Shown: positions 16,135 to 24,129 of the stretch, piece by piece
Layout of the letters: each line of letters opens with the position of its first letter
How positions within the stretch are numbered: position 1 is the stretch's first letter
Made by a program: the position numbers and the translations under genes
Virus record (IMG/VR): IMGVR_UViG_3300035034_001548
Span: 1-32,576 of that record
Reading direction: 5' to 3' (one strand)
Length of the DNA stretch: 32,576 bases
Origin: a virus
Notes under the pieces: generated by a model
Told to the model about the DNA's origin: nothing
What the model saw: the letters and a program-made list of their open reading frames with translations, nothing else
Database searches by the model: none

Positions 16135-17835
16135 TTGAGTGTTTCGAATTACATAGATAATTACAATAGGAAACGTGATAAAGTTATTCAAAGCAATATT
16201 GAATATTCGAATAATAATCCGTATCCTATTGATGAACTAACTGAGTTAGGCGATAGCACTGTTCTTAAGTATGTATTTGATGAGAATGGAGAAATACAGT
16301 CAGCACAGAGAAGAATAAAAGCACTTGCTATTAAGGACAATAAGGATCTATATGATAGATTATCAAACGGTGCTCGTGGATTAGAGAAACTTAAGCAAAA
16401 TGAAAGGTTATTAGAAATTGATCCAGAAGCTGAACTTAAATCTAGATTCGACGCAGTAGTTAAAGTACTTAATCGAACTAACACAACTACTGATGGAGAC
16501 GTTAAATTAGATGAGTGGTTAAATGGAGAAATAGCAGGAGACAGCTTCAATACGTTTGGTGAATTATATAATGCAATATTAGAATCTTCTGGGATGGATA
16601 GAATTGACGATGATATGGAAGTCGTAATATCTGCATTTAAAGAATTGAATGGAAGTGATGAAACTGATGAACCAGTCGATGATGTTAATACGTTAAATGA
16701 TGAGGATATCATTGATGAAGTAATTGATGGAGAAGACCCATTAAATATAGGAGAAACGGCAGAAGCATCTGATATAGTAGAAGGAGAAATTACTGAGACT
16801 GCTCCTGAACTCGAATCTGAATTAACGCTAACTGACGATGAATTAGATGATGATAGAGGATTTACGGAAATAGATGAAGTGTCTCCAATTAACGAAGAGG
16901 CTACTGTCGAAGATTTTGATACAAATGAAGACAGGGCAGCATCTATATCTGAATATAATGAAAATGTAAATTCTATAATAAATGATATTCAGGAAAATGT
17001 AACTTCTATAATAAATGATATTCAGGAAAATGTAACCAATGAAACATCAAATATAGATAATCAAATAAATGAGGCAATTAATAATAACAATAATGATAGA
17101 TCTTATTTAGACAATAACAATAATGATAGATCTTATTTAGACAATAGCAATAATGAGGCAATTAATAATAACAATAATGATAGATCTTATTTAGACAATA
17201 ACAATAATGAGACCGAGGGTGATGTTATAAACAATTCTAGTTCTATAGCTGAATCTAATGAATCATCTACTTCGTCAACAAACACAGGAAGTGGATATTT
17301 CGATGACGATATGGCTCCAACATCAGCCAGGGATTTGGAAATTCTTAGATCTACTCTTGGGATGACAAACGAAGAGGAAGCTGCTTCTGAATCAAATGAT
17401 ACAATAAACGATTCGAATAGAGATGGAATCGAAGTAGTAGATGATATAATTAATGAGACATCAGTTAATTCAGATTCACCAATCATTGGAACAAGTGATT
17501 CGTCTATTGATACTGAAACTGGAGAAACTGAGGTAACTCGAGACAAAGTAGGAATAGATAAATCTATCGCCCCAATTAATACTCCAGCTGTTGATAACAC
17601 TAAAGATGAAACTAAGAAGACTGGAGAAGAGGTAAAAATGACAGAGGTTAAATCTGAATCTAAAGATGCAGATCTACCAGAAAAAACGGAAACGTCAATT
17701 ACAAACAATGAAAACAATAAATCAGAGACTGTGAATCCCGGGTACACTGTTGTAGATATGTCACAGGTAGAAGCGAGACTTAGAAAAATAGAAAATCTAT
17801 TATCGTCTCCATTAGAAGTTAAAATAGTAGACTAA
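16135..17835 (+). CDS. Large acidic repeat-containing protein, probable virion or scaffold component
   Basis: 566 residues from a TTG start; no in-frame ATG is available upstream, and the ATG at 16124 opens only a four-codon ORF (MTNH). The N-terminal 130 residues look folded and helical (ALAIKDNKDLYDRLSNGARGLEKLKQNERLL). Residues of about 170-540 are extremely rich in D, E, N, S and T and probably disordered, including repeats SIINDIQENVT (two copies) and NNNNDRSYLD (three copies). The C-terminus (VEARLRKIENLLSSPLEVKIVD) is a short coiled coil with a conserved-looking end, as in several phage tail or scaffold proteins. No enzyme motif is seen. Position after gp26-like and chaperone genes is where a tape measure might lie, but composition and lack of hydrophobic helices argue against that. 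Confidence 0.65.
   Translation: MSVSNYIDNYNRKRDKVIQSNIEYSNNNPYPIDELTELGDSTVLKYVFDENGEIQSAQRRIKALAIKDNKDLYDRLSNGARGLEKLKQNERLLEIDPEAELKSRFDAVVKVLNRTNTTTDGDVKLDEWLNGEIAGDSFNTFGELYNAILESSGMDRIDDDMEVVISAFKELNGSDETDEPVDDVNTLNDEDIIDEVIDGEDPLNIGETAEASDIVEGEITETAPELESELTLTDDELDDDRGFTEIDEVSPINEEATVEDFDTNEDRAASISEYNENVNSIINDIQENVTSIINDIQENVTNETSNIDNQINEAINNNNNDRSYLDNNNNDRSYLDNSNNEAINNNNNDRSYLDNNNNETEGDVINNSSSIAESNESSTSSTNTGSGYFDDDMAPTSARDLEILRSTLGMTNEEEAASESNDTINDSNRDGIEVVDDIINETSVNSDSPIIGTSDSSIDTETGETEVTRDKVGIDKSIAPINTPAVDNTKDETKKTGEEVKMTEVKSESKDADLPEKTETSITNNENNKSETVNPGYTVVDMSQVEARLRKIENLLSSPLEVKIVD
16961..17036 (+). repeat. In-frame tandem repeat, 33-bp unit
   Basis: Two full copies and part of a third of a 33-bp unit (starts at 16961, 16994 and 17027) encode SIINDIQENVT-type elevens. 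The copies are nearly identical at the DNA level, which implies recent duplication. Confidence 0.85.
17065..17210 (+). repeat. In-frame tandem repeat, 30-bp unit within a larger duplicated block
   Basis: A 30-bp unit encoding NNNNDRSYLD occurs at 17083-17112, 17113-17142 and 17167-17196 without visible change. A preceding segment coding NEAIN occurs before the first and the third copy, so a larger block is also duplicated. Confidence 0.85.
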
Positions 17836-18074
17836 TGAATATAAAAGAAGAATATAAAAAAGAACTAAAAGCTATTGTTAATCGATATGCGGAAATTCAT
17901 ATTGAAATAAAAAAGCTAGAGGAAGAGATGTTAAAACTAGTTGATTCAAAAAATGACGTATCAACTGAACTCCTTAATTTACGAGATAGTGAAATATCCC
18001 TAATAAATAAAATAGAAGAGGACTTAGGAGAAAAACTAACTCAAGATTTTCTTACTGAAATAGTAAACTCATAA
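17835..18074 (+). CDS. Small coiled-coil protein
   Basis: 79 residues, unrecognised. Nearly the whole chain is a heptad-type helix (EYKKELKAIVNRYAEIHIEIKKLEEEMLKLVDSKNDVSTELLNLRD), followed by a short helix ending LTQDFLTEIVNS. There is no membrane segment or Cys. The start overlaps the stop of the acidic protein by one base (TAATG), so the two are coupled. The next gene follows after two bases. It may be an assembly partner of one neighbour; the sequence does not show which. Confidence 0.65.
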   Translation: MNIKEEYKKELKAIVNRYAEIHIEIKKLEEEMLKLVDSKNDVSTELLNLRDSEISLINKIEEDLGEKLTQDFLTEIVNS

Positions 18075-18076
18075 TT

Positions 18077-18859
18077 ATGTTAGAAAAATTAAAAAATATC
18101 AAGCTTGATACTATATTAAAGATAGCAGTAGTTATTCTTGTGTTATTATATCTAAAACAATGTAATAGATCATCTAATTTAGATTCAGATCTTAAGATTG
18201 CTAATATGAATCGTCAGGTTCTTAGTGATAGTATAACTACGTATAGAGATAAAGCAGGAGATCTAACGTACGAGAAAGGCATCCTTGTTGCATCCAAGAA
18301 AGAGTTAAAGGATCTTAATAAAGAACTATATAATGAGGTAAAAGAGCTCAAGGATAATCCTAAAATAATAATCAAGGAAAGTATTGTTATTAAAGAAGTT
18401 CCATTTGAAGTCCCAACTTATATTAATATATACCCAGATGGATCTACTGGACTTGCTTGGAGTAGAGATACTACTTATAATAAAGGAAATTATCAAAAGT
18501 TAGCAGGAGAAACCAGATTTACATACGATTCTCTTGGAATACATAATCCATATACAATGATAAACTCTAATGAAATTGGAATGTCATTTATAACAGGAAT
18601 CAAAGATGGAAAAGATCATTATGAAATATTTATAAAATCTGATTATCCAGGACTTACTGTCACAGATATTCAAGGATCTATATTAGATAAAAAAATGATT
18701 CAATCGAATGAGAGTGCAGTTGTATTCGGTCCATCTATTGGATATGGCGCGGTACTTAGTCCTAATGGAACATTTGGTCATGGATTTACAGTTGGATTTA
18801 ATGCAACTTATAATCTAAATAGACACATTAAAAAATTATTCAAACCTTATAGGTTATAA
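18077..18859 (+). CDS. TM-Cys-coiled-coil protein with beta-rich C-terminus (candidate spanin-like envelope protein)
   Basis: 260 residues. One hydrophobic helix (about 10-26, LDTILKIAVVILVLLYL) is followed by KQC29 and a coiled coil (about 30-95). The C-terminal part begins KEVPFEVPTYINIYPDGSTGLAW and ends with short alternating strands VVFGPSIGYGAVLSPNGTFGHGFTVGFNATYNL, a pattern reminiscent of outer-membrane beta-strands seen in similar proteins of Bacteroidota phages. An inner-membrane anchor, a periplasm-length coiled coil and an outer-membrane-like end fit a one-piece spanin, but a virion or entry role is possible. It shares its N-terminal layout with the 109-residue protein at 12201. 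No family can be named with certainty. Confidence 0.6.
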   Translation: MLEKLKNIKLDTILKIAVVILVLLYLKQCNRSSNLDSDLKIANMNRQVLSDSITTYRDKAGDLTYEKGILVASKKELKDLNKELYNEVKELKDNPKIIIKESIVIKEVPFEVPTYINIYPDGSTGLAWSRDTTYNKGNYQKLAGETRFTYDSLGIHNPYTMINSNEIGMSFITGIKDGKDHYEIFIKSDYPGLTVTDIQGSILDKKMIQSNESAVVFGPSIGYGAVLSPNGTFGHGFTVGFNATYNLNRHIKKLFKPYRL

Positions 18860-18864
18860 AGAAC

Positions 18865-20889
18865 ATGGCAACACAAAGTAGATTCATAAGTTTATCATCA
18901 TATTGTTTAGTTGAGTATATGTTTGAGCCTATCGGTTCAACTAACTTTCTAAATGATAATGTCATTCTATTAAAGAACGACAAATCCGGAGTATATCAAA
19001 TATACAATGAAGACAGTTCACTGTCAAGTACTAGAAACATAAGAGATATAACATTAACTCCTATTGGAAACAATAAGATGGTTTATCTAGATTCTGAGAA
19101 AGTCCCTAATTATGTGGATTATGATAATGACATGACGGAGACTTTACTTACGGGTTATAATGTAGTTTATGATAGAGTGAGATTTCACTTTGTATCAGGA
19201 TTTGATTTTGAAGGATTCGAAGCACTTATCCTAGCAGTAATGAATAAGCAGAATAATGGAGAAAATCATTTATTTGCAAATATTCTACTTGCACCTGAGA
19301 CCATTTCAGAATTATTAACATTTAATTCTAAACCGTTATTTTTGTCAGATTCACAATTCGATAGATACATTGACGTATTAGTTCCATCAATTAAGAATAT
19401 GAACCAGGACTATGATGTTGCTCCTAACCCAGCTATTACTTTTTCAGCAAATATTACTCCTACTGATGGCGGACACAGTGCATTCATAACAAATGCACCA
19501 ATTACAGTTACTCTATCTGAGTGTGCTAAACGTTCTAAATTAGCAACTAATGTAGGAATAAAATACGACACCTTTGAAATAACTGAAAATTACGATGCAT
19601 CTGTTTCTCAAACAAATGAGTTTGATAATGTAGGAGCATCTGTAAATGAATCGTCTAATGGAGATTTTATAGAATACTATTTAACATGGAATGGAGGATT
19701 CCCTGAAGAACTAATATCAATTTTAAATAAAAGAAACCCTAACGATGATTGGGTAATAATTCATCAACTTAGTGTATTTGAACAAGTTGGAAGTTCCTTT
19801 CAAAACACATCTAGACAGATTATATTTCAAGAAGACGATTATGATGAACCTTTAGTTTATCGCCCAGTTTTAAAATTTGCCGGATCTGCAATTAGCATGT
19901 CAATTGATTTATTATCTAGATTAACAAATAGAAGAAACGGAGAACAAATTATTAGAGAAGCTTCTTATACTTTAATATCTCCTAAAAAATATGGAAGAAA
20001 GCTTAATGTTATTCCATTAAGTGATGAACCTCAATCACAAAAAGTCTATAATAAGATAATTAAAAAGGATTTTGAATCAACTAATTTATTCATTGAGCCT
20101 TCGTTTGCTCCAGGATTTAATACTGAGATTCCAGTGACAAACAAGCCAGTTACTACAACTGAATATATTCCAGTATTTTTTAACAATAATAACATTTCAA
20201 TTTCAAATAATAACGGGATGTTAAAAACTAGGGATATAGCAGATGAAATTATATTTGGACCCGGTGCGTTACGTTTTATAATGTCACCATTTGATAATGT
20301 AATTAAATTAAAGATGTTTAATGTAATCAATAAGAAACCAGTCCCGTTAGATCTTAACTTAACAGCTGCTTCGTATAAAATGACATTTGAATCACAAGAA
20401 GGTAAAATACAAGTTCAAAATGACAATAGTGATAAGACAGAAAACTTATCAAATGGAGAGATATCATTTAAGATATCTAAGAAGGACAGCTCTGTAATAT
20501 TAAAGTCTTCAAATCAAACCGTGTATATTACGTCAATTTCACAAGAGGGAACAGAAACGTTAATGTATACAGGAGAATGGAGAAAACCTACACAACAGGA
20601 CGAAGTAGATAGAGCTATTAGAGAAGCAAAAGAAGCATATGCTGAGATTGAAGATAGAGAATCTAAAATAACAGAACTAGAAAGTAAGATAGCACAACTT
20701 ACATCGAGAGAAGATAAGTTTAAATTCTCAATTAATAAAAATACTATAATTAAGAAGAAAGCAGTAGCTCCAACTGTTAATAGGTTTGGAATGAAAAGTC
20801 CTAAGAAAATTAGAACTGATGTTTCTAATGCCGGTAAGAAGTCAAAATCGTTAGTCGATTTATCTAAATTGACTAAAAATAGTAAATGA
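18865..20889 (+). CDS. Large virion structural protein, unknown family
   Basis: 674 residues, unrecognised. The start RFISLSSYCLVEYMFEPIGS is a pattern I associate with structural proteins of T4-like phages whose N-terminal strand carries 'xxLxEYxxxP'. Most of the chain is beta-rich with acidic turns, suggesting a multi-domain tail, neck or baseplate component. A coiled coil (about 575-615, AIREAKEAYAEIEDRESKITELESKI) precedes a basic, lysine-rich C-terminus (KKAVAPTVNRFGMKSPKKI) that could contact nucleic acid or an acidic partner. No protease, lysozyme or kinase motif is seen. It starts five bases after the TM-Cys protein and ends just before a new late-type box. Confidence 0.6.
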   Translation: MATQSRFISLSSYCLVEYMFEPIGSTNFLNDNVILLKNDKSGVYQIYNEDSSLSSTRNIRDITLTPIGNNKMVYLDSEKVPNYVDYDNDMTETLLTGYNVVYDRVRFHFVSGFDFEGFEALILAVMNKQNNGENHLFANILLAPETISELLTFNSKPLFLSDSQFDRYIDVLVPSIKNMNQDYDVAPNPAITFSANITPTDGGHSAFITNAPITVTLSECAKRSKLATNVGIKYDTFEITENYDASVSQTNEFDNVGASVNESSNGDFIEYYLTWNGGFPEELISILNKRNPNDDWVIIHQLSVFEQVGSSFQNTSRQIIFQEDDYDEPLVYRPVLKFAGSAISMSIDLLSRLTNRRNGEQIIREASYTLISPKKYGRKLNVIPLSDEPQSQKVYNKIIKKDFESTNLFIEPSFAPGFNTEIPVTNKPVTTTEYIPVFFNNNNISISNNNGMLKTRDIADEIIFGPGALRFIMSPFDNVIKLKMFNVINKKPVPLDLNLTAASYKMTFESQEGKIQVQNDNSDKTENLSNGEISFKISKKDSSVILKSSNQTVYITSISQEGTETLMYTGEWRKPTQQDEVDRAIREAKEAYAEIEDRESKITELESKIAQLTSREDKFKFSINKNTIIKKKAVAPTVNRFGMKSPKKIRTDVSNAGKKSKSLVDLSKLTKNSK

Positions 20890-20892
20890 GAC

Positions 20893-20908
20893 TGATAAAT
20901 AATAAAAA
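20893..20908 (+). promoter_or_regulatory. Late-type promoter box
   Basis: TGATAAATAATAAAAA, a clear copy of the recurrent box, ends 15 bases before the ATG at 20924. The preceding gene stops at 20889, so the box heads a new unit. Confidence 0.6.
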
Positions 20909-20923
20909 ATAATTTGCATAGGA

Positions 20924-22759
20924 ATGAAGGATTTTGTAAATAACGTAATAAGCGAATTAAAGAACGATTCTAGTTTAAATGAGAACTCTTTAGTGAGATT
21001 AGTAATTGAGTCAACGGATAAGTCGATTGCTAATAACAATACATATGATAATATATATCTAGAGCTTAAAAATTCTCTATCGGGAATTAATGAGCATTTA
21101 AAAAATACTAAGATAAATGGATTGTTAGCACAATTCACAAAACAAGAAAGAACACCAGATTCAATTCTAAATGAAATGAGTAAGGTTGCTGATTTAAGAA
21201 GTAAGCTTTCTCTAATTAGAGAATCAAATGCTTATTCAAATCCAATTATAAAGTCAAAGGTAGATAACTATCAGAATGAACTTAATACTGGAAAACCTGA
21301 ATTCAGATTATATCCTTCTTTTATCAGTGAATTCACGCAACATATACATGAAAGTTCAGTTAAGAATGCAGTTGACCAAGTTGTTAACGTTCTTGAAAAT
21401 AGAGCAAATGATTTAGAAGTACTAAATACTATCCATATGATGAATGATTCAAATGGAGTAACTAGAATGTACGAGTCAATAGCTGATTCATTAAAACAGG
21501 CTTTAGTTGAAAACAAATACAGTGCAGATATTATTAATTTAATGCATGGAGAATCTAACCTTCCGTTAGTAACTCAACTTGTTAATAATCTAAGAATAAT
21601 GGAATCATCTAATGATGGTTCATTCACACTAGGATCTGGATCAACTGATACTAGAATCCAAAATTTAATTGCACCAGCAATTCAACTTAAAAGTGGAATA
21701 TTAACTTATACAGATGGTAGATTTATTAAAATATCTGAATCTAATAAATTAACAGGTAATGAAACTGAAGTTCATATTAATGAAGGCTTTACGATTGCTA
21801 CTATGAATTCTGAATTTATTCAAGCAAAATTCCCAGAGTTTTATAACTTATCAGAAGCATTTGCTACATTAGGATTTGTACCTTCTGAATCAAGAGAAGG
21901 AGTAGAAAGTAATTCTATCAGAAACTTTAAACTTGGTTTAAATACAAATGAATCTAATGGATTAGATATTTACTTGAATGGAAACAAAGTTGATGGATTA
22001 GATTCTATCAATTTATCAGAAGCTCTAGTTATGGAAAGACCAGACGTTAGAAACAGAGTAGAATATGTATTTGAACATCTTGATAAAATTGTTACTTTTG
22101 AATTCATTAAGAATATCACAAATGACAGACTTATTTCAGAGGCTACAGTTTTTGAATTATCAGGAGATTACGTAGTATGTAATAAGACTAATGCTGCAGA
22201 TAGAGTTTGGAATAAAGTTGATGAACATCAAATGTTTGATTTCTTTAATGAAAACTTCCAATATGATATTAGCCCTGTATTTAAATCTAAAATTGATGAA
22301 TCAATTGCGGAAAAAAGAAGAATTGAAGAAGCTAAAGCTGGGATCATGGAAAACGTAGCTAAATTAGAAGGATCAGTTAAGAAATTAAATGAGACTATTA
22401 ATTCTAAAGACGTTGATAAATCTCAAGTTGTAGAATTAGAAAAACTTAAAACAAATATCCAAGAATCTATTTCTAAATTGAAAGAAGATTATATTAATGT
22501 TGATCTAACTAAATCTGGTATCAAATCTCCAGAGTCTAAAGTAGATGAAGGTGAAATGCCAGCTGGACTTAAAGCTTATCATGAAAAGAAGAAAGCTAAG
22601 AAAAACGGTAAGAAAAAAGAAGACGACGGTAAAGACAAAGATGATAAAGATGAAAAAGAATCTAAGGAAGACAAAGATGATAAAGATGAAAAAGGAGAAG
22701 TAAATGAAACACTTGATACTTCTGCTTTAATGGCTAAATACGGAAAAGTACATAGCTAA
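20924..22759 (+). CDS. Head- or virion-associated structural protein with charged low-complexity tail
   Basis: 611 residues, unrecognised. The first 250 residues are helical (MKDFVNNVISELKNDSSLNENSL at the start). A mixed alpha/beta middle (about 265-470) contains LVMERPDVRNRVEYVFEHLDKIVTFEF. Residues of about 475-530 form a coiled coil, and about 555-592 are almost only K, D, E and G. The N-terminal K-x-F pattern with V-I-S-E and S-L-N-E nearby resembles the cleavable targeting ends of T4 head-internal proteins (processing at (L/I)xE), but this is a weak match. The gene has its own late-type box and a strong terminator, so it is a single-gene unit, as for abundant virion proteins. Scaffold, internal head protein or portal-associated roles are all possible. 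Confidence 0.6.
   Translation: MKDFVNNVISELKNDSSLNENSLVRLVIESTDKSIANNNTYDNIYLELKNSLSGINEHLKNTKINGLLAQFTKQERTPDSILNEMSKVADLRSKLSLIRESNAYSNPIIKSKVDNYQNELNTGKPEFRLYPSFISEFTQHIHESSVKNAVDQVVNVLENRANDLEVLNTIHMMNDSNGVTRMYESIADSLKQALVENKYSADIINLMHGESNLPLVTQLVNNLRIMESSNDGSFTLGSGSTDTRIQNLIAPAIQLKSGILTYTDGRFIKISESNKLTGNETEVHINEGFTIATMNSEFIQAKFPEFYNLSEAFATLGFVPSESREGVESNSIRNFKLGLNTNESNGLDIYLNGNKVDGLDSINLSEALVMERPDVRNRVEYVFEHLDKIVTFEFIKNITNDRLISEATVFELSGDYVVCNKTNAADRVWNKVDEHQMFDFFNENFQYDISPVFKSKIDESIAEKRRIEEAKAGIMENVAKLEGSVKKLNETINSKDVDKSQVVELEKLKTNIQESISKLKEDYINVDLTKSGIKSPESKVDEGEMPAGLKAYHEKKKAKKNGKKKEDDGKDKDDKDEKESKEDKDDKDEKGEVNETLDTSALMAKYGKVHS
22636..22694 (+). repeat. In-frame low-complexity repeat (K/D/E-rich)
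   Basis: The phrase AAAGATGATAAAGATGAAAA occurs twice, at about 22638 and 22675, coding KDDKDEK-type blocks near the end of the structural protein. It probably arose by slippage. Confidence 0.7.
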
Positions 22760-22781
22760 GTCTTTACATTCTAATAATACT

Positions 22782-22810
22782 AAAGCGGATATTTTTATCC
22801 GCTTTTTTTT
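22782..22810 (+). terminator. Rho-independent terminator before the nucleotide/VWA cassette
   Basis: Stem AAAGCGGAT / ATCCGCTTT with a small loop, followed by a T-run, 22 bases after the stop of the structural gene. It separates the late structural gene from the next cassette. Confidence 0.85.
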
Positions 22811-22840
22811 ATGTTTAATAAAACGGAAGTATAATTGTTA

Positions 22841-22857
22841 GTATAATAATAAAAACA
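22841..22857 (+). promoter_or_regulatory. Putative promoter of the nucleotide/VWA/glycosyltransferase cassette
   Basis: GTATAATAATAAAAACA contains TATAAT, close to the box before the sigma operon, and also resembles the late box without the central ATAAATA. It ends seven bases before the ATG at 22865. Its class (early or late) is undecided. Confidence 0.4.
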
Positions 22858-22864
22858 ATATTAT

Positions 22865-23236
22865 ATGGAAACATTAAACGATGTAAAAGGAGCCTTTGTT
22901 GGATCTCTGGTTAGAAATAACAAGAAGATTCGTGACGACAGAGCAATTGCAATCGCTGAGGAAGCGAACATGAAGTACAAACGTAAAGTTGAAGATCTTC
23001 AAATCAAAATCAGGCAAATGAAAAGAGAACGTGACAACATGTTGGATATGAGTCCAACTAGTGCTGACTCTTTAGTAATGGCTAGTGATTTTGATGGAGA
23101 TGAGTTTGTACTTAAAGATCTTAAATTAGGTGTAGATATCAGAAATCTTGAGATTCAACTTGATGTTGCTGAAAAGAGATATTCATTCCTATTCGAAGGT
23201 GAAGTTGAAGTTGAAAACGAAAATACTCAAGCATAA
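22865..23236 (+). CDS. Coiled-coil protein linked to a VWA gene
   Basis: 123 residues. A basic helix (ANMKYKRKVEDLQIKIRQMKRERDNMLDMSPTSADSLV, about 38-75) is followed by DGDEFVLKDLKLGVDIRNLEIQLDVAEKRY. I have seen similar helix-hinge-helix proteins annotated beside VWA or ATPase genes in phages and bacteria, but I cannot name the family. The stop overlaps the next start by one base (TAATG), so synthesis with the VWA protein is probably coupled. No ATPase of the MoxR type, the usual partner of VWA proteins, is encoded in this window. Confidence 0.7.
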   Translation: METLNDVKGAFVGSLVRNNKKIRDDRAIAIAEEANMKYKRKVEDLQIKIRQMKRERDNMLDMSPTSADSLVMASDFDGDEFVLKDLKLGVDIRNLEIQLDVAEKRYSFLFEGEVEVENENTQA

Positions 23237-24129
23237 TGGGACATTCAAGTTATTCAGTACAGAGCAGAGTCTCGTCGACTAGGTCGGCGCACTATGCCAC
23301 TGCAAGTAGAGATGAAATCTTTACGCAGTCGACAGAAAGAAAAGCCCATGAATTAATGGCATCTAAGAACATTGCTCTTAGAGAATCGAATGATTCGGAA
23401 GCACATCCAAACACAGTACCGGTTCAGTTATATTTAGATGTAACTGGATCTATGGGTCACATTCCACATGAAATGATTAAGGACGGACTTCCTACATTAG
23501 TAGGTACTCTCGTTCAAAATGGTATTCCAGATGTTGCTTTAATGTTTGGAGCTATTGGCGATCACGAGTGCGATGGAGATCCTCTTCAAGTTGCTCAATT
23601 CGAATCAGGAGATGAGGAATTGGACATGTGGTTAACACGTACTTACCTTGAAGGTGGAGGCGGTGGAAACGCTGGAGAGTCATATCTATTAGCATGGTAT
23701 TTCGCAGCGTTCCATACGAGAACTGATGCATGGGATAAGAGAGGAAAGAAAGGATTCATATTCACAATTGGTGATGAACCTAATTTAGAATCTCTTCCAG
23801 TGTCTGCCGTTAAAGAAGTAATGGGAGATAATGCACATGGACAAGCTACATATTCTGCTGATGAATTATTAGCAGCTGCTCAGGAGAAGAATCACGTATA
23901 TCACATAATGTTAGAGCATGGATATAGAGGAGGTGCTGCGACTGAGGGATGGAAGCAAAAGCTAGGTGATAGATGCTTAGTAGTTCAAGACTACAAAGAA
24001 ATTAGTAAATTAATTTCTGACACTATTCTATCACATGATACTAATGTTGATCAGAGTAATCTACAAACTGCTCCTTCTGAGACGGGGAGTACAAGTGGAG
24101 GTACTGATCATGTAGAACCAATGCTATAA
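23236..24129 (+). CDS. von Willebrand factor A (VWA) domain protein
   Basis: 297 residues. The MIDAS metal site is visible as DVTGSMG (68-74; a D-x-T-x-S variant of the usual D-x-S-x-S) within a hydrophobic strand (VQLYLD). A conserved-looking glycine run with Thr (RTYLEGGGGGNAGESY, 135-150) and the strand FIFTIGDEP (174-182) match the further metal and strand positions of the VWA fold. The first 55 residues are polar and rich in Ser, and the C-terminal 30 are disordered. VWA proteins bind a partner via Mg ions, often with a MoxR-type AAA ATPase, which is absent here. It overlaps the PurA-like gene by one base. The role in a phage is unknown; assembly, chaperone or host-targeting roles are possible. 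Confidence 0.8.
   Translation: MGHSSYSVQSRVSSTRSAHYATASRDEIFTQSTERKAHELMASKNIALRESNDSEAHPNTVPVQLYLDVTGSMGHIPHEMIKDGLPTLVGTLVQNGIPDVALMFGAIGDHECDGDPLQVAQFESGDEELDMWLTRTYLEGGGGGNAGESYLLAWYFAAFHTRTDAWDKRGKKGFIFTIGDEPNLESLPVSAVKEVMGDNAHGQATYSADELLAAAQEKNHVYHIMLEHGYRGGAATEGWKQKLGDRCLVVQDYKEISKLISDTILSHDTNVDQSNLQTAPSETGSTSGGTDHVEPML

Noticed and set aside
16961-17210. CRISPR-like array
   Set aside because: The repeats are directly adjacent, in frame and lack spacers. They encode protein repeats and no cas genes are nearby.
16188-17747. Two long minus-strand frames (16188-16712 and 17187-17747) opposite the acidic protein
   Set aside because: They mirror the D/E/S-rich codons of the real gene (S/V/I-rich antisense), have no promoter box or terminator, and no family resemblance.
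16135-17835. Tape measure protein for the acidic repeat protein
   Set aside because: Although the position after the chaperone-like ORF fits, the protein is highly acidic and disordered, without the long helical and hydrophobic stretches typical of tape measures.
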